Below are positions 49,227-57,735 of a stretch of 64,000 nucleotides of DNA, one piece after another. A program made the position numbers and the translations under genes. The number at the start of each line of letters is the position of its first letter. The first letter of the stretch is position 1. The stretch comes from Mizugakiibacter sediminis. GTDB taxonomy: Bacteria; Pseudomonadota; Gammaproteobacteria; Xanthomonadales; Rhodanobacteraceae. The stretch spans positions 1 through 64,000 of the forward strand of contig NZ_DF970134.1 of assembly GCF_000953855.2 (NCBI RefSeq). The letters run 5' to 3'. The notes under the pieces are model-generated. The model was given only the letters and a program-made list of their open reading frames with translations, made no database searches and had not been told where the DNA came from.

Positions 49227-49339
49227 TAGCAGCGAGCGTGCTCGCGGCCGGATATGCGTGGCGGTGTCATCCGGATAGGGGGTTCTGCCGGTCGCCCGCG
49301 TGCGGGCTCATCGGGGTCGCCTGCACGCAGGCTCCTACA
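49227..49339. repeat. Group of GTAG-headed palindromic repeats (SMAG/REP-like)
   Basis: Three hairpins in the hslU-hslV gap. Unit A (49227-49250): GTAG head then GCGAGC GT GCTCGC. Unit B (49291-49313): GCCCGC GT GCGGGC, without the GTAG head. Unit C on the minus strand (49339-49318): GTAG, GAGCCTGC/GCAGGC-type stem. A and C face each other. This is the pattern of the GTAG-headed palindromic elements known from Stenotrophomonas (SMAG) and Pseudomonas. Confidence 0.75.
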
Positions 49340-49868
49340 GTTCCTCGATGCTGACGTTGTGGTTGGTGTAGATGCAGATGTCGCCGGCGATCTTCAGCGC
49401 CTTCTCGACGACGCTGCGTGCGTCCAGCGTGGAGTTCTCCAGCAGCGCCTTGGCCGCGGCCTGCGCGTAGGGGCCGCCGGAGCCGATCGCGATCAGGCCC
49501 TGCTCCGGTTCGAGCACGTCGCCGTTGCCGGAGATCAGCAGCGAGGTGTCGCGGTCGGCCACCGCCAGCATCGCCTCGAGGCGGCCGAGGCGGCGGTCGG
49601 TGCGCCAGTCCTTGGCCAGCTCCACCGCGGCGCGCGTGAGGTTGCCGCCGTGTTTGGTCAGCTTCTCCTCGAACAGCTCGAACAGGGTGAAGGCGTCGGC
49701 GGTGGCGCCGGCGAAGCCGGCCAGCACGTCGCCCTTGCCGAGGCGGCGGATCTTGCGCGCGTTGGCCTTCATCACCGTGTTGCCGAGCGTGACCTGGCCG
49801 TCGCCGCCGATCACGACGCGGCCGTCGCGGCGCACGGAGACGATGGTGGTGGCGTGGAAGGATTCCAT
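49335..49868 (-). CDS. hslV: HslV, peptidase subunit of the HslUV protease
   Basis: A 177-residue proteasome-beta-like peptidase. The catalytic N-terminal Thr is predicted at residue 7, after a short MESFHA leader: the mature protein starts [20 protein letters not shown]. Downstream blocks include [12 protein letters not shown] near 33, [14 protein letters not shown] near 52 and [17 protein letters not shown] near 130. The stop TAG is supplied by the GTAG head of the palindromic repeat unit that follows. It lies downstream of xerC with 166 bases between and upstream of hslU. Confidence 0.96.
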   Translation of the reverse strand: MESFHATTIVSVRRDGRVVIGGDGQVTLGNTVMKANARKIRRLGKGDVLAGFAGATADAFTLFELFEEKLTKHGGNLTRAAVELAKDWRTDRRLGRLEAMLAVADRDTSLLISGNGDVLEPEQGLIAIGSGGPYAQAAAKALLENSTLDARSVVEKALKIAGDICIYTNHNVSIEEL

Positions 49869-50034
49869 GACGGTGCCCCGCTGGCTGGAACAGCCCAACA
49901 TGGGGGAGCCGGGTCCGAATCCAAGCCCGCCCGGCGGCCCTGCCCCGGCCGCGGCTTTGCGCGATCCGATCCCCGCCGGCCCGCCGTCGTGGAGGGATCC
50001 GTCGCTGTGCCGCGCGCGGCGCCTCGTCGGCGGT

Positions 50035-50925
50035 CTATTTGCGCCGCGCGCGCGGATGGGCGGCGTCGTAGACGCGCGCCAGGTGCTGGAAGTCGAGGTG
50101 GGTGTAGATCTCGGTGGTGCCGATGTCGGCATGGCCGAGCAGTTCCTGCACGGCGCGCAGGTCGCCGGAGGATTCCAGCAGGTGGCTGGCGCAGGAATGG
50201 CGCAGCAGGTGCGGATGGATGCGCTTGGCGATGCCCTGGCGCAGCGCCAGCGTCTTCAGCCGCGCCTGCACCGTGCGCGGGGTCAGCGCGCCGCCGTGGC
50301 GCGAGACGAACACCGGCGCGTCGGGGGCCGCGCCGCCGGCGGCCGCCAGCGCGCGCAGCGCGGCGCAGGCGTGGCGGCCGACCGGCACGATGCGCGTCTT
50401 GCCGCCCTTGCCGGTGACGCGCACCAGGCCCTCGTCGAGGTCGAGCGCGCCCCAGCGCAGGCCGACCAGCTCCGACAGGCGCAGCGCGCTCGAATAGAAC
50501 AGCTCCAGCATCGCGCGGTCGCGCGGGCCGAGCGTGCCTTCGGCCGGCAGCTCGACCAGCGCGTTGGCCTCGTCGGTGTCCAGCACCTGCGGCAGCTTGC
50601 GCCGTACCTTGGGCGCGCGCACGCCGGCGGCGGGATCGTGCGCCAGCGCGCCGCTGCGGGCGAGGAAGCGGAACAGGCTGCGGCAGGTGGACAGCACGCG
50701 CTGCAGGCTCTTCGGCGACAGCCCCGCGCGATGCTCGGCGGCGACGAAGCCGCGCAGCAGGTCGGGCGTCAGCGCGTCGAAGCGCGCCAGTCCGCGCGCC
50801 TGCATCCAGCGCGCGAGCTTGTCGAGGTCCTGCCGGTAGCCGGCGAGCGTGTGCGGCGAGTAGCGGCGCTCGACGGCGAGATGGTCGAGGAAGCGGGCGA
50901 CGCCGTCGGCCAGCGCCTCGGCCAC
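50035..50925 (-). CDS. xerC: Tyrosine recombinase XerC
   Basis: A 296-residue site-specific recombinase that with XerD resolves chromosome dimers at dif. The N-terminal SAM-like domain contains [15 protein letters not shown] near 21-35. The catalytic residues are in order: Arg in [13 protein letters not shown] near 148, Lys in [14 protein letters not shown] near 172, [11 protein letters not shown] near 244, [12 protein letters not shown] near 268 with the nucleophile Tyr. The start is a GTG directly after the stop of the DUF484 gene, so the two are coupled. The dapF-DUF484-xerC order is standard and fixes the identity as XerC. Confidence 0.95.
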   Translation of the reverse strand: MAEALADGVARFLDHLAVERRYSPHTLAGYRQDLDKLARWMQARGLARFDALTPDLLRGFVAAEHRAGLSPKSLQRVLSTCRSLFRFLARSGALAHDPAAGVRAPKVRRKLPQVLDTDEANALVELPAEGTLGPRDRAMLELFYSSALRLSELVGLRWGALDLDEGLVRVTGKGGKTRIVPVGRHACAALRALAAAGGAAPDAPVFVSRHGGALTPRTVQARLKTLALRQGIAKRIHPHLLRHSCASHLLESSGDLRAVQELLGHADIGTTEIYTHLDFQHLARVYDAAHPRARRK

Positions 50926-50926
50926 G

Positions 50927-51610
50927 TCACGCCTGCGGGAAGCGGGCCAGCGCGGTGGCGACCGCTTCCGCGATCAGCTTGAGGAAGATCGTGCCCATGC
51001 CCGGATGGAAGCGGTTGGGATCGTCGCTGCCGATCGCCAGCGCGCCGGCGTCGGCGATGCGCATCAGCGTGGCCGAGCGCACGGCGCCGGCCTCCTCGCC
51101 GAACAGGTATTCGAGCTTGTCCTGCGCCAGGCGTCCGCACAGCGGCTCGCCGCGCGCGAGGAATTCGGCGAATGCCGGCAACGCCGCCGGGCCGGCCGGT
51201 TCCAGCAGCAGCCACGGTGCGGCCGGCAGTTCGGGATCGGCGCGGAACAGCAGCAGGCGCACCTGCTCGGTGTCGAAGTCCTCGGTCAGGCTGGCCACCA
51301 CCGTGCGCACGGTCTCGCCCAGCGTGGGCGCGCGCATCAGCGCCAGCGTCAGCGAGTGCACGCGCACCATCAGCTGTTCGTTGTCGCCGGCCACTTCGAT
51401 CAGCTCGGCCAGGCGGCGGGTCAGCTCGCGGTTCTTCTCGCGCAGCACCTCGAGCTGGTAGCTGGCCAGCGAGGCGGCGGGGCCGTGTTCGCGCGGTATC
51501 AGCAGCGACAGCGCGAGGTCGGGGAAATCCTTGAGGAAGTTGGGATGGCCGCGCAGGTAGGCGGCCACGTCCATCGCTTCCAGGCCGTCCTTCAGGGTCA
51601 TCTCGGCCAT
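50927..51610 (-). CDS. DUF484 family protein
   Basis: A 227-residue protein of the DUF484 group, a GAF-like domain protein always found beside xerC and dapF. The N-terminus holds VAAYLRGHPNFLKDFPDL at about residues 15-32, then a heptad-like helix (Leu/Glu/Arg near 50-75, likely coiled coil) and the GAF-like fold with GDEEAG-type residues (LFGEEAGAVRSATLMRIA near 168). Function unknown; the neighbours suggest a link to XerC or diaminopimelate metabolism. Its stop is one base from the xerC start. Confidence 0.9.
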   Translation of the reverse strand: MAEMTLKDGLEAMDVAAYLRGHPNFLKDFPDLALSLLIPREHGPAASLASYQLEVLREKNRELTRRLAELIEVAGDNEQLMVRVHSLTLALMRAPTLGETVRTVVASLTEDFDTEQVRLLLFRADPELPAAPWLLLEPAGPAALPAFAEFLARGEPLCGRLAQDKLEYLFGEEAGAVRSATLMRIADAGALAIGSDDPNRFHPGMGTIFLKLIAEAVATALARFPQA

Positions 51611-51670
51611 GCATGCACCTCGTTCGGCGTTGCGCGAAGTGTGGGCGTTCGCGCCGGCATGCGCAACGGT

Positions 51671-52501
51671 TCAGTCGAGGTATTCGCCCTCGTAGACGAA
51701 GGCCGCGGGGCCGCTCATCCACAGCGTGTGGCCCGGGCCTTCCCAGGCGATGGTCAGCATGCCGCCGGGCAGCGCGACGCGCACGCGCGGGCCGACGCGG
51801 TCGCGCCGCCGCAGCACGGCGACCGCGGCGCAGGCGCCGGTGCCGCAGGCGAGCGTCCAGCCGGCGCCGCGCTCGTGCACGCGCAGGCGCACCGCGTCCT
51901 CGCCGAGCACCTGCACGAAGCCGGCGTTGACGCCGGCGGGAAAGCGCGGATGCGCGGTCAGCGCGGGGCCGAGGCGGTCGACGCGCGGATCGGCGATGTC
52001 CGTCACCTCGACCACGGCGTGCGGGTTGCCCATCGATACCGCGCCGATCTGCACGATCTCGTCGCCCAGCGCCAGCGCGTAGCGGTCGGCCTCGGCCGGC
52101 GCGTCGAACGGAATGCCGGCGGGCGCGAACAGCGGCGCGCCCATGTCGACGGCGATCTCGCCGTCGGCGCCGATGCGCACGGTGACCGGTCCCGCCGGGC
52201 TCTGCAGCCGCGCGGCGCCGACGCCCAGCGCGCCGGCGCGGCGCAGCCACGCGGCGACACAGCGCACGCCGTTGCCGCACTGGCGCGCGGGCGAGCCGTC
52301 GCTGTTCCAGATGCCATAGGCGTAGGCGCAGCCCGGAGCGTCGGCCGTCTCGATGGTCAGCAGCTGGTCGAAGCCGATGCCGCGGTGGCGGTCGCCCATG
52401 CGCGCGACACGCGATGCGTCCAGCAGCGGGCGGCCGGCGCGCGCGTCGATCACGGCGAAGTCGTTGCCCGCGCCGTGCATCTTGGTGAAGGCGATGGGCA
52501 T
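51671..52501 (-). CDS. dapF: Diaminopimelate epimerase
   Basis: A 276-residue PLP-independent epimerase converting LL- to meso-diaminopimelate for lysine and peptidoglycan. The two catalytic cysteines are in RQCGNGVRCVAAW (about residue 74) and WTLACGTGACAAVAV (about 218). The N-terminus FTKMHGAGNDFAVID and the GAVSMGNPHAVV block near 154 are typical. It starts one base after the lptM stop, and DUF484 and xerC follow, a fixed gammaproteobacterial order. Confidence 0.97.
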   Translation of the reverse strand: MPIAFTKMHGAGNDFAVIDARAGRPLLDASRVARMGDRHRGIGFDQLLTIETADAPGCAYAYGIWNSDGSPARQCGNGVRCVAAWLRRAGALGVGAARLQSPAGPVTVRIGADGEIAVDMGAPLFAPAGIPFDAPAEADRYALALGDEIVQIGAVSMGNPHAVVEVTDIADPRVDRLGPALTAHPRFPAGVNAGFVQVLGEDAVRLRVHERGAGWTLACGTGACAAVAVLRRRDRVGPRVRVALPGGMLTIAWEGPGHTLWMSGPAAFVYEGEYLD

Positions 52502-52502
52502 C

Positions 52503-52676
52503 TCAGCCGCTGCTCGAGGCGGGCGCCGGCGGCGTCGTCGCGGCCGGCGCCGGCGCGGCGCTGGCGGCGGGTGCGGGCGGCGCCGGCCGCGTCGGCAGCA
52601 CCAGCGGGCCCTTGTTGCCGCAGCCGGCGAGCGCGGCGGCGGCCAGCAGCGGTAGGAGGGTCAGCGCACGGCGCAT
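52503..52676 (-). CDS. lptM: LptM-like small lipoprotein
   Basis: A 57-residue lipoprotein. The signal segment (1-18) ends in lipobox LAGC, and the mature sequence starts CGNKGPLVLP, the hallmark of LptM (YifL), which promotes disulfide maturation of the LptD/LptE translocon in E. coli. After that the protein is an Ala/Pro/Ser-rich tail. It stands one base upstream of dapF, as is usual for this gene. It is too short to be found by length thresholds; the position and motif make the identification strong. ATG 52676. Confidence 0.9.
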   Translation of the reverse strand: MRRALTLLPLLAAAALAGCGNKGPLVLPTRPAPPAPAASAAPAPAATTPPAPASSSG

Positions 52677-52731
52677 CGGCGAGGCCTGTCGAAGCTCGGA
52701 GATGCGCCAGTATAGCCGTCGGCGTGCGCGC

Positions 52732-53577
52732 TCAGCGGTGCAGCCGGTGCGCGCAGCGCGGCCGCTCTGCGGGAGCGTCGGGCCGGTGTTGCTCCGGCTC
52801 CCCGGCCTTGGGCGCGTCCGCCGCGGGCTTCGCGGCGTCCTTGTCCGCCGGCGCGGGCGGCTGCGCGATCGCGCCGACCGTCACCGTGCCCTTCCACTGC
52901 GCGTCGCGCGCGGCGAAATACAGCTTCGGATCCCAGCGCGCCGGCGCCCAGAAGTCGCCGCCGCAGCCGGCGCGCGGCACCCGCACGCCGTTGACTTCGA
53001 CGACGGCGCCGGCGCAGTCCTGGCGCGCGGAAGCGTGCAGGATGCCGCTGTCGAAGCCGGTGCGCGAACCCGTCATCTGGAACAGCGCGAGGCGCAGTTG
53101 CTTCTCCATGCGCGGCTTGGCGACCGGATCGCCGTAGGTTTCGTAGAGCTCGTAGGCCGCCGCCTTGGCCTGTTCGCGCTGCGCCGCGGTCAGCTCGGAC
53201 CACAGGCGGTCGCGGGTGGCGAGGAACTGCGGGTAGCCGCGCTCGGCGGACACCGCGATCCAGGCGTAGGCGGTGACCGGATCCTTGGCCACGCCGTTGC
53301 CGTTGAGATACATCAGGCCGATGGAAAGCTGCGAGAGCTTGTCGGCGTAGTAGGCGCCCAGCTTGAAGTACTTCAGCGCGCCCTCGTAGTCGTGCGCGGC
53401 GAAATGGCGCACGCCGGCGAATTCGCCGAACTGGTCGGGATGGCCCCAGGTGGAGGCTTCGTTCATCGCCCGCAGCAGGCGCTGCATCGAGGCGTCGAGT
53501 TCGGGATCCTCGGCGCGGCCGGGCGGGGCTGCGGCCATTGCGAGGGCGATGGCGAGGGTGGCGAGCAGGCGTTTCAT
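52732..53577 (-). CDS. Exported Sel1-like/TPR-related hypothetical protein
   Basis: A 281-residue secreted protein with a signal peptide (about 1-22, PPGRA). Residues about 50-150 contain helix pairs that resemble Sel1-like repeats (FAAHDYEGALKYFKLGAYYADKLSQL and LMYLNGNGVAKDPVTAYAWIAV, read in parts). A Cys pair (about residues 185 and 203) may form a disulfide bridge. The C-terminal 45 residues are Ala/Pro/Lys-rich. AAGGAG stands eight bases before ATG 53577, so the 24-base-longer start is not needed. Role unknown. It lies 55 bases before lptM on the same strand. Confidence 0.82.
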   Translation of the reverse strand: MKRLLATLAIALAMAAAPPGRAEDPELDASMQRLLRAMNEASTWGHPDQFGEFAGVRHFAAHDYEGALKYFKLGAYYADKLSQLSIGLMYLNGNGVAKDPVTAYAWIAVSAERGYPQFLATRDRLWSELTAAQREQAKAAAYELYETYGDPVAKPRMEKQLRLALFQMTGSRTGFDSGILHASARQDCAGAVVEVNGVRVPRAGCGGDFWAPARWDPKLYFAARDAQWKGTVTVGAIAQPPAPADKDAAKPAADAPKAGEPEQHRPDAPAERPRCAHRLHR

Positions 53578-53700
53578 CGGCGGCTCCTTGCGCGTACGCA
53601 TCCCGGAATCTTTCCGGCCCGGCTGTAGTACTCCGCGAGGGGGCGGGCCGCAAGTGCGGGCGGCCGTGCCGTGGCGAAGTTCGGGGCGCGCGGCGCGCGT

Positions 53701-54174
53701 TCACCGCAGTGGCTTGACGTACAGCAGCGCGTCGGCGCCGTCTTCGTAATAGCCGCGGCGCCGGCCGCGGGGCTGGTAGCCGTCGCGCTCGTACAGGCGC
53801 CGGGCGGCGACGTTGCCCGTCCGCACCTCCAGGCGCAGCGCATGGCAGCGCCGCTCACGCGCCAGCCGCTCGGCGCTGGCGAGCAGCGCCGCCGCCACGC
53901 CGCGCCCGCGCGCCTCCGGCGCGGTGGCGAGCGAGTACAGCCGGGCCGTGCGCGAGTTGCGGCGGAAGAACAGCACGGCGGAGCCAAGCAGACGGCCGGC
54001 CGCCGTCGCCACCAGCACCGCGGCGCTGGCGCTGTCGAGGTGGCGGCGGTACTGTGCGCGGCTGATCAGGTCGCTGTCGAACACCTGCCGTTCCAGCGCG
54101 ACCAGGGCGTCGAGATCGTCGGCAACGGCGCGGCGGATGCGGGCGACGGGCGGGGAGGCGGGGTCGGGCGGCAC
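53701..54174 (-). CDS. rimI: RimI-like GNAT N-acetyltransferase
   Basis: A 157-residue GNAT acetyltransferase. Residues 10-157 contain the RimI pattern: RRAVADDLDALVALERQVF near 12-30, the acetyl-CoA site APEARGRGVAAALLASAERL near 80-99 and NVAARRLYERDGYQPRGRRRGYY near 112-134. RimI acetylates the N-terminal Ala of ribosomal protein S18; other GNATs look alike, so the symbol is tentative. The start is the GTG at 54174; the upstream frame to 54348 overlaps the divergent gene's leader and looks non-coding. Divergent from the RimK-like gene. Confidence 0.75.
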   Translation of the reverse strand: MPPDPASPPVARIRRAVADDLDALVALERQVFDSDLISRAQYRRHLDSASAAVLVATAAGRLLGSAVLFFRRNSRTARLYSLATAPEARGRGVAAALLASAERLARERRCHALRLEVRTGNVAARRLYERDGYQPRGRRRGYYEDGADALLYVKPLR

Positions 54175-54243
54175 GCGCGGCAGGGTAGTGACCGCCCTGG
54201 CTGACTGCAAGCCATATCCGGCGACGCCCTCCGCTTGTGCGCC

Positions 54244-54278
54244 GCAGAGGCTGTGCCAAACTTGGCGGCGTCGCCGCA
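54244..54278 (+). promoter_or_regulatory. Promoter candidate of the RimK-like gene
   Basis: TTGTGC, 17-base spacer and AAACTT in the 157-base gap between the divergent genes; a fair but not strong sigma70 match on the plus strand. Confidence 0.35.
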
Positions 54279-54331
54279 TCGAGACGCCGGCCTGCCCGGG
54301 CGCCGCCGGTCGACCCACCGCACGAGGTGCC

Positions 54332-55810
54332 ATGAGCCGGCTCGTCATCGTCGTCGAGAAAGCCTCCGACTGGGGCTCCTACTACCCGTCCGACAACGTC
54401 GTCACCGCCATGGACTACCTGCGCGAGCCCGTCGGCGGGGAGGAGCGCACGCACGTCGTCAACCTGTGCCGCAGCTACAAGTACCTCGGCACCGGCTACT
54501 ACGTCTCGCTGCTGGGCGAGGCGCGCGGCCACCGCGTGATCCCCTCGGTGCGCACCATCAACGACCTGCGCAAGCGCGCGCTGTACGGCCTCGACGTCGA
54601 GGACCTCAACCAGAAGCTGGCCAACTTCCTGCCGGCCGGCGGCCGCGACACCACCGACCTCGGCATCCTGGTCTACTTCGGCGAGACCTCCTACCCGGCG
54701 CTGAAGGATCTGGCGCGGCAGGTGTTCGAGCTGTTCCCCTGCCCGCTGCTGCGCATCGAGTTCGAGCGCGAACGCGTGTGGCGCATCAGCGCGATCAAGC
54801 CGATCGGCCTGCACACGCTGGACGACCCGCAGGAAGACGCGTTCGCGCAGTCGCTGGACGCGTTCTCGAAGAAGCTATGGCGCAAGCCGCGCGCGCGCCG
54901 CCAGTACCGCTACGACCTCGCCATGCTGGTCGATCCCGAGGAGGCGATGCCGCCCTCGGACAGGAAGGCGCTGAAGTCGTTCATCGCCGCCGGCAAGGAG
55001 ATCGGCATCGAGGTCGACCCGATCGGCAAGAACGACTACACGCGCCTCGCCGAATACGACGGCCTGTTCATCCGCGAGACCACCGCGCTCGACCACCACA
55101 CCTACCGCTTCGCGCACAAGGCCGAGCGCGAGGGCATGGTGGTGATCGACGATCCCACCTCGATCCTGCGCTGCACCAACAAGATCTACCTGCACGACCT
55201 GCTGCGCTCGCGCAAGCTGGCCGTGCCGCGCACCGAGATCCTCTACAAGGACGATCCCAGGCAGCTCAAGGAGCTGCCCGAGCGGCTCGGCCTGCCGATG
55301 GTGCTGAAGATTCCGGACGGATCGTTCTCGCGCGGCGTGGTCAAGGTGGACAGCGTCGAGGCGCTGGAGAAGGCCGCGGCGGAGCTGTTCCAGAGCACGG
55401 CGCTGGTGATCGCGCAGGAGTTCCTCTACACCGAATACGACTGGCGCGTCGGCGTGCTCAACCACGAGGCGCTGTACGCCTGCCAGTACTTCATGTCGCG
55501 CGGCCATTGGCAGATCTACAACCACGGCGCCAAGGGCAGCGCCAAGTCCGGCGGCTTCAAGACGCTGCCGGTGCGCGAGGCGCCCGCCGAGGTGATCAAG
55601 CTGGCGCTGAAGGCGACGCAGCCGATCGGCGACGGCCTGTACGGCGTCGACATCAAGCAGACCAAGGATCGCGTGGTGGTGATCGAGGTGAACGACAACC
55701 CCTCGGTCGACGCCGGCGTCGAGGACGCCTACCTCGGCGAGGACCTCTACCGGCGCATCATGGAGGAGTTCCTGCGCCGCATGCAGCGCAAGCGCCTCGG
55801 CGTGGCCTGA
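54332..55810 (+). CDS. RimK-like ATP-grasp family protein (RLAN + ATP-grasp)
   Basis: A 492-residue protein. The N-terminal 190 residues are an RLAN-type domain (VVEKASDWGSYYPSDNV near 7-23, CRSYKYLGTGYYVSLLGEARGH-like near 47-67). The C-terminal ATP-grasp domain (about 200-490) has MVLKIPDGSFSRGV near 330 and the metal-binding VIEVNDNPSVDAGVED near 450-465. ATP-grasp ligases of this group join an amino acid or peptide to a carboxylate, but the substrate of this subfamily is not established. ATG 54332 has GAGG ten bases upstream. Divergent from RimI-like GNAT; the 3' end is convergent with a small membrane gene. Confidence 0.88.
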   Translation: MSRLVIVVEKASDWGSYYPSDNVVTAMDYLREPVGGEERTHVVNLCRSYKYLGTGYYVSLLGEARGHRVIPSVRTINDLRKRALYGLDVEDLNQKLANFLPAGGRDTTDLGILVYFGETSYPALKDLARQVFELFPCPLLRIEFERERVWRISAIKPIGLHTLDDPQEDAFAQSLDAFSKKLWRKPRARRQYRYDLAMLVDPEEAMPPSDRKALKSFIAAGKEIGIEVDPIGKNDYTRLAEYDGLFIRETTALDHHTYRFAHKAEREGMVVIDDPTSILRCTNKIYLHDLLRSRKLAVPRTEILYKDDPRQLKELPERLGLPMVLKIPDGSFSRGVVKVDSVEALEKAAAELFQSTALVIAQEFLYTEYDWRVGVLNHEALYACQYFMSRGHWQIYNHGAKGSAKSGGFKTLPVREAPAEVIKLALKATQPIGDGLYGVDIKQTKDRVVVIEVNDNPSVDAGVEDAYLGEDLYRRIMEEFLRRMQRKRLGVA

Positions 55811-55822
55811 GCGCCGCGCGCC

Positions 55823-56086
55823 TCAGCGGGCGAAGGCGCATCCGCGCGGGCGCGGCCTCGCCGCGCGCAGCAGCGCCAGCGGCAGACGCGGCGCCAGCGC
55901 GGCGAGCAGGGCCAGCGGCGCGCCGACCAGCCAGAACGCCGCGCTCCAGCCGAGCAGACGGTCGTACAGCGGCAGCGGCGTCAGCAGCAGCGTCGGCAGT
56001 CCGGCGCCGAGCCAGGCCAGGGCGATGGCGGCGCGCGCGCGGCGGCGCGCCAGGCGGGGCGTGGCAGCGATGCGGGTCGTGGTCAT
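55823..56086 (-). CDS. Small two-helix membrane protein
   Basis: An 87-residue protein. A basic N-terminus (TTTRIAATPRLARRRARA) is followed by two hydrophobic segments at about residues 20-38 and 46-66 and an Arg/Pro-rich tail. AGGAGG stands seven bases before ATG 56086, a strong ribosome site, so the gene is probably real. Family unknown. It is convergent with the RimK-like gene (12 bases) and divergent from aroE. It has no catalytic residues that I can see. Confidence 0.65.
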   Translation of the reverse strand: MTTTRIAATPRLARRRARAAIALAWLGAGLPTLLLTPLPLYDRLLGWSAAFWLVGAPLALLAALAPRLPLALLRAARPRPRGCAFAR

Positions 56087-56232
56087 GGCGAACCTCCTGT
56101 GCGCGCACCTTCGCGCCCGCGCATCTCAGCGGCTGCGACATGCCGCCGCTCGGGTACCATGGAAGCGCGCCGGACGCGCGTGGGCGTCGCGGCGACCGTC
56201 CGGATGCCACGCGCCCCTCGCAGGGAGACGCC

Positions 56233-57069
56233 ATGAACGACGCACCGCCGCGCTTCGCGGTCTTCGGCCACCCGATCAAGCACTCCCTGTCGCCGGAGAT
56301 CCACGCCGCCTTCGGCCGCCAGACCGGCCGCGAGCTGGTCTACGCCGCGATCGACGCGCCGCCGGCACGCTTCGCCGGGATCGCGCGCGAGTTCTTCGCC
56401 GGCGGCGGGCGCGGCGCCAACGTCACCCTGCCGGACAAGCGCCTCGCCTTCGAACTCGCCGAGGTGCGCACCGCCGCGGCGGAACGCGCCGGCGTGGCCA
56501 ACGTGCTGACCGCGTTGGCGGACGGCCGCCTCGAAGCCGACAACACCGACGGCGCCGGCCTGGTGCGCGATCTGGCGGAGCGCCACCGCGTCGACCTGCG
56601 CGGCCACGACGCGCTGCTGCTGGGCGCGGGCGGCGCCGCGCACGGCGTCGCCGGCGCGCTGCTGGACGCCGGCGTGCGCAGCCTGACCATCGTCAACCGC
56701 ACCGCCGCCGCCGCGGACGCGCTGGCCGACCGCCTCGGCGATCCGGCGCGCGTGCACACGCGCTACTGGGAAGATCTCGGCAGCATCGGCAGCTTCGACC
56801 TGATCGTCAACGGCACCTCGGCCGGCGTGCTGGGCGAGGCGTTGGAGCTGCCGTTCTCGATCGCCGCCAACCGCGCACTGTGCTACGACCTCGCCTACGG
56901 CGCCGCCGCGGCCGGCTTCCTCGCCTGGGCGCGCGCGGCCGCCGCGCGCTACGCGTTCGACGGCCTCGGCATGCTGGTGGAAACCGCCGCCGATGCCTTC
57001 GAACGCTGGCACGGCGTGCGCCCGGACACCGAGCCGGTCTACCAGATGCTGCGCGCGCGCACGGCCTGA
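56233..57069 (+). CDS. aroE: Shikimate dehydrogenase
   Basis: A 278-residue NADP-dependent enzyme of the shikimate pathway (3-dehydroshikimate to shikimate). Substrate residues are in GHPIKHSLSPEIHAAF near residue 12-27 and the catalytic Lys in GANVTLPDKRLAF near 60-72. DNTDGAGLVRDL is near 98, and the cofactor motif GAGGAAHGVAGALL near 132. The C-terminal section GLGMLVETAADAFERWHGVRP is near 240-260. ATG 56233 lies after AGGGAGA. It ends seven bases from the facing GNAT gene. Quinate/shikimate paralogues are less likely because residues at the nucleotide site match AroE. Confidence 0.95.
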   Translation: MNDAPPRFAVFGHPIKHSLSPEIHAAFGRQTGRELVYAAIDAPPARFAGIAREFFAGGGRGANVTLPDKRLAFELAEVRTAAAERAGVANVLTALADGRLEADNTDGAGLVRDLAERHRVDLRGHDALLLGAGGAAHGVAGALLDAGVRSLTIVNRTAAAADALADRLGDPARVHTRYWEDLGSIGSFDLIVNGTSAGVLGEALELPFSIAANRALCYDLAYGAAAAGFLAWARAAAARYAFDGLGMLVETAADAFERWHGVRPDTEPVYQMLRARTA

Positions 57070-57076
57070 ACCTGCC

Positions 57077-57679
57077 TCAGGCGCCGGCGAGGCGTTCCAG
57101 CCGCAGCGCCAGCAGGCGCTTGACGTCGGGCCATTCGGCCGCGGTGATGCTGTAGACCACGGTGTCGCGCACGCTGCCGTCGCGGCGCTTCTGGTGCGCG
57201 CGCAGCACGCCGTCGCGGCGCGCGCCCAGCTTCTCGATCGCGCGCTGCGAGGCCTGGTTGTAGAGGTCGGTGCGCAGCTCCACCGCGGTGCAGCCGAGCC
57301 GTTCGAAGGCGTGCTCCAGCAGCAGCGCCTTGCACGCGGTATTGAGGTGCGTGCGCTGGAAGCGCGCCGCGTACCAGGTGTAGCCGATCTCCACGCGCGG
57401 CAGGCCGGCGTCGATGTTGCAATAGCGCGTCGAGCCGGCGATCTCGCCGCTGCGGCGCTCGCGCACGGCGAACGGCAGCATGCGGCCTTCCGCGCGGCCG
57501 GCCAGCGCGGCGGCGATGTAGGCCGCGGCCTCGCCCGGCGCCGGCACCGAGGTGTACCACAGCTTCCACAGCTCGCCGTCGCGCGCGGCCGCTTCCAGCG
57601 CGGGCGCGTGCGCCGCCGTCAGCGGTTCGAGGATGACGTGGGCGTTCTGCAGCGTGGCGGCGGACGGCGGCGTGTGCAT
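57077..57679 (-). CDS. GNAT family acetyltransferase (RimJ/RimL type)
   Basis: A 200-residue GNAT. The N-terminal beta strand VILEPLTAAHAPALEAAARD is near 15-35, the acetyl-CoA region ARFQRTHLNTACKALLLEHAF near 105-125 and NQASQRAIEKLGARRDGVLR near 141-160. This is the RimJ/RimL-like branch, acetylating N-termini or small molecules; the substrate is unknown. Start ATG 57679 is the first reasonable one; the longer frame upstream overlaps the DUF465 gene. Facing aroE at a gap of seven bases. Confidence 0.88.
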   Translation of the reverse strand: MHTPPSAATLQNAHVILEPLTAAHAPALEAAARDGELWKLWYTSVPAPGEAAAYIAAALAGRAEGRMLPFAVRERRSGEIAGSTRYCNIDAGLPRVEIGYTWYAARFQRTHLNTACKALLLEHAFERLGCTAVELRTDLYNQASQRAIEKLGARRDGVLRAHQKRRDGSVRDTVVYSITAAEWPDVKRLLALRLERLAGA

Positions 57680-57735
57680 CGGATCGGGAGCTTGACGGCG
57701 AAGGTGCGGCGGGCGCCGCGCGACGCGGAGCGCGC

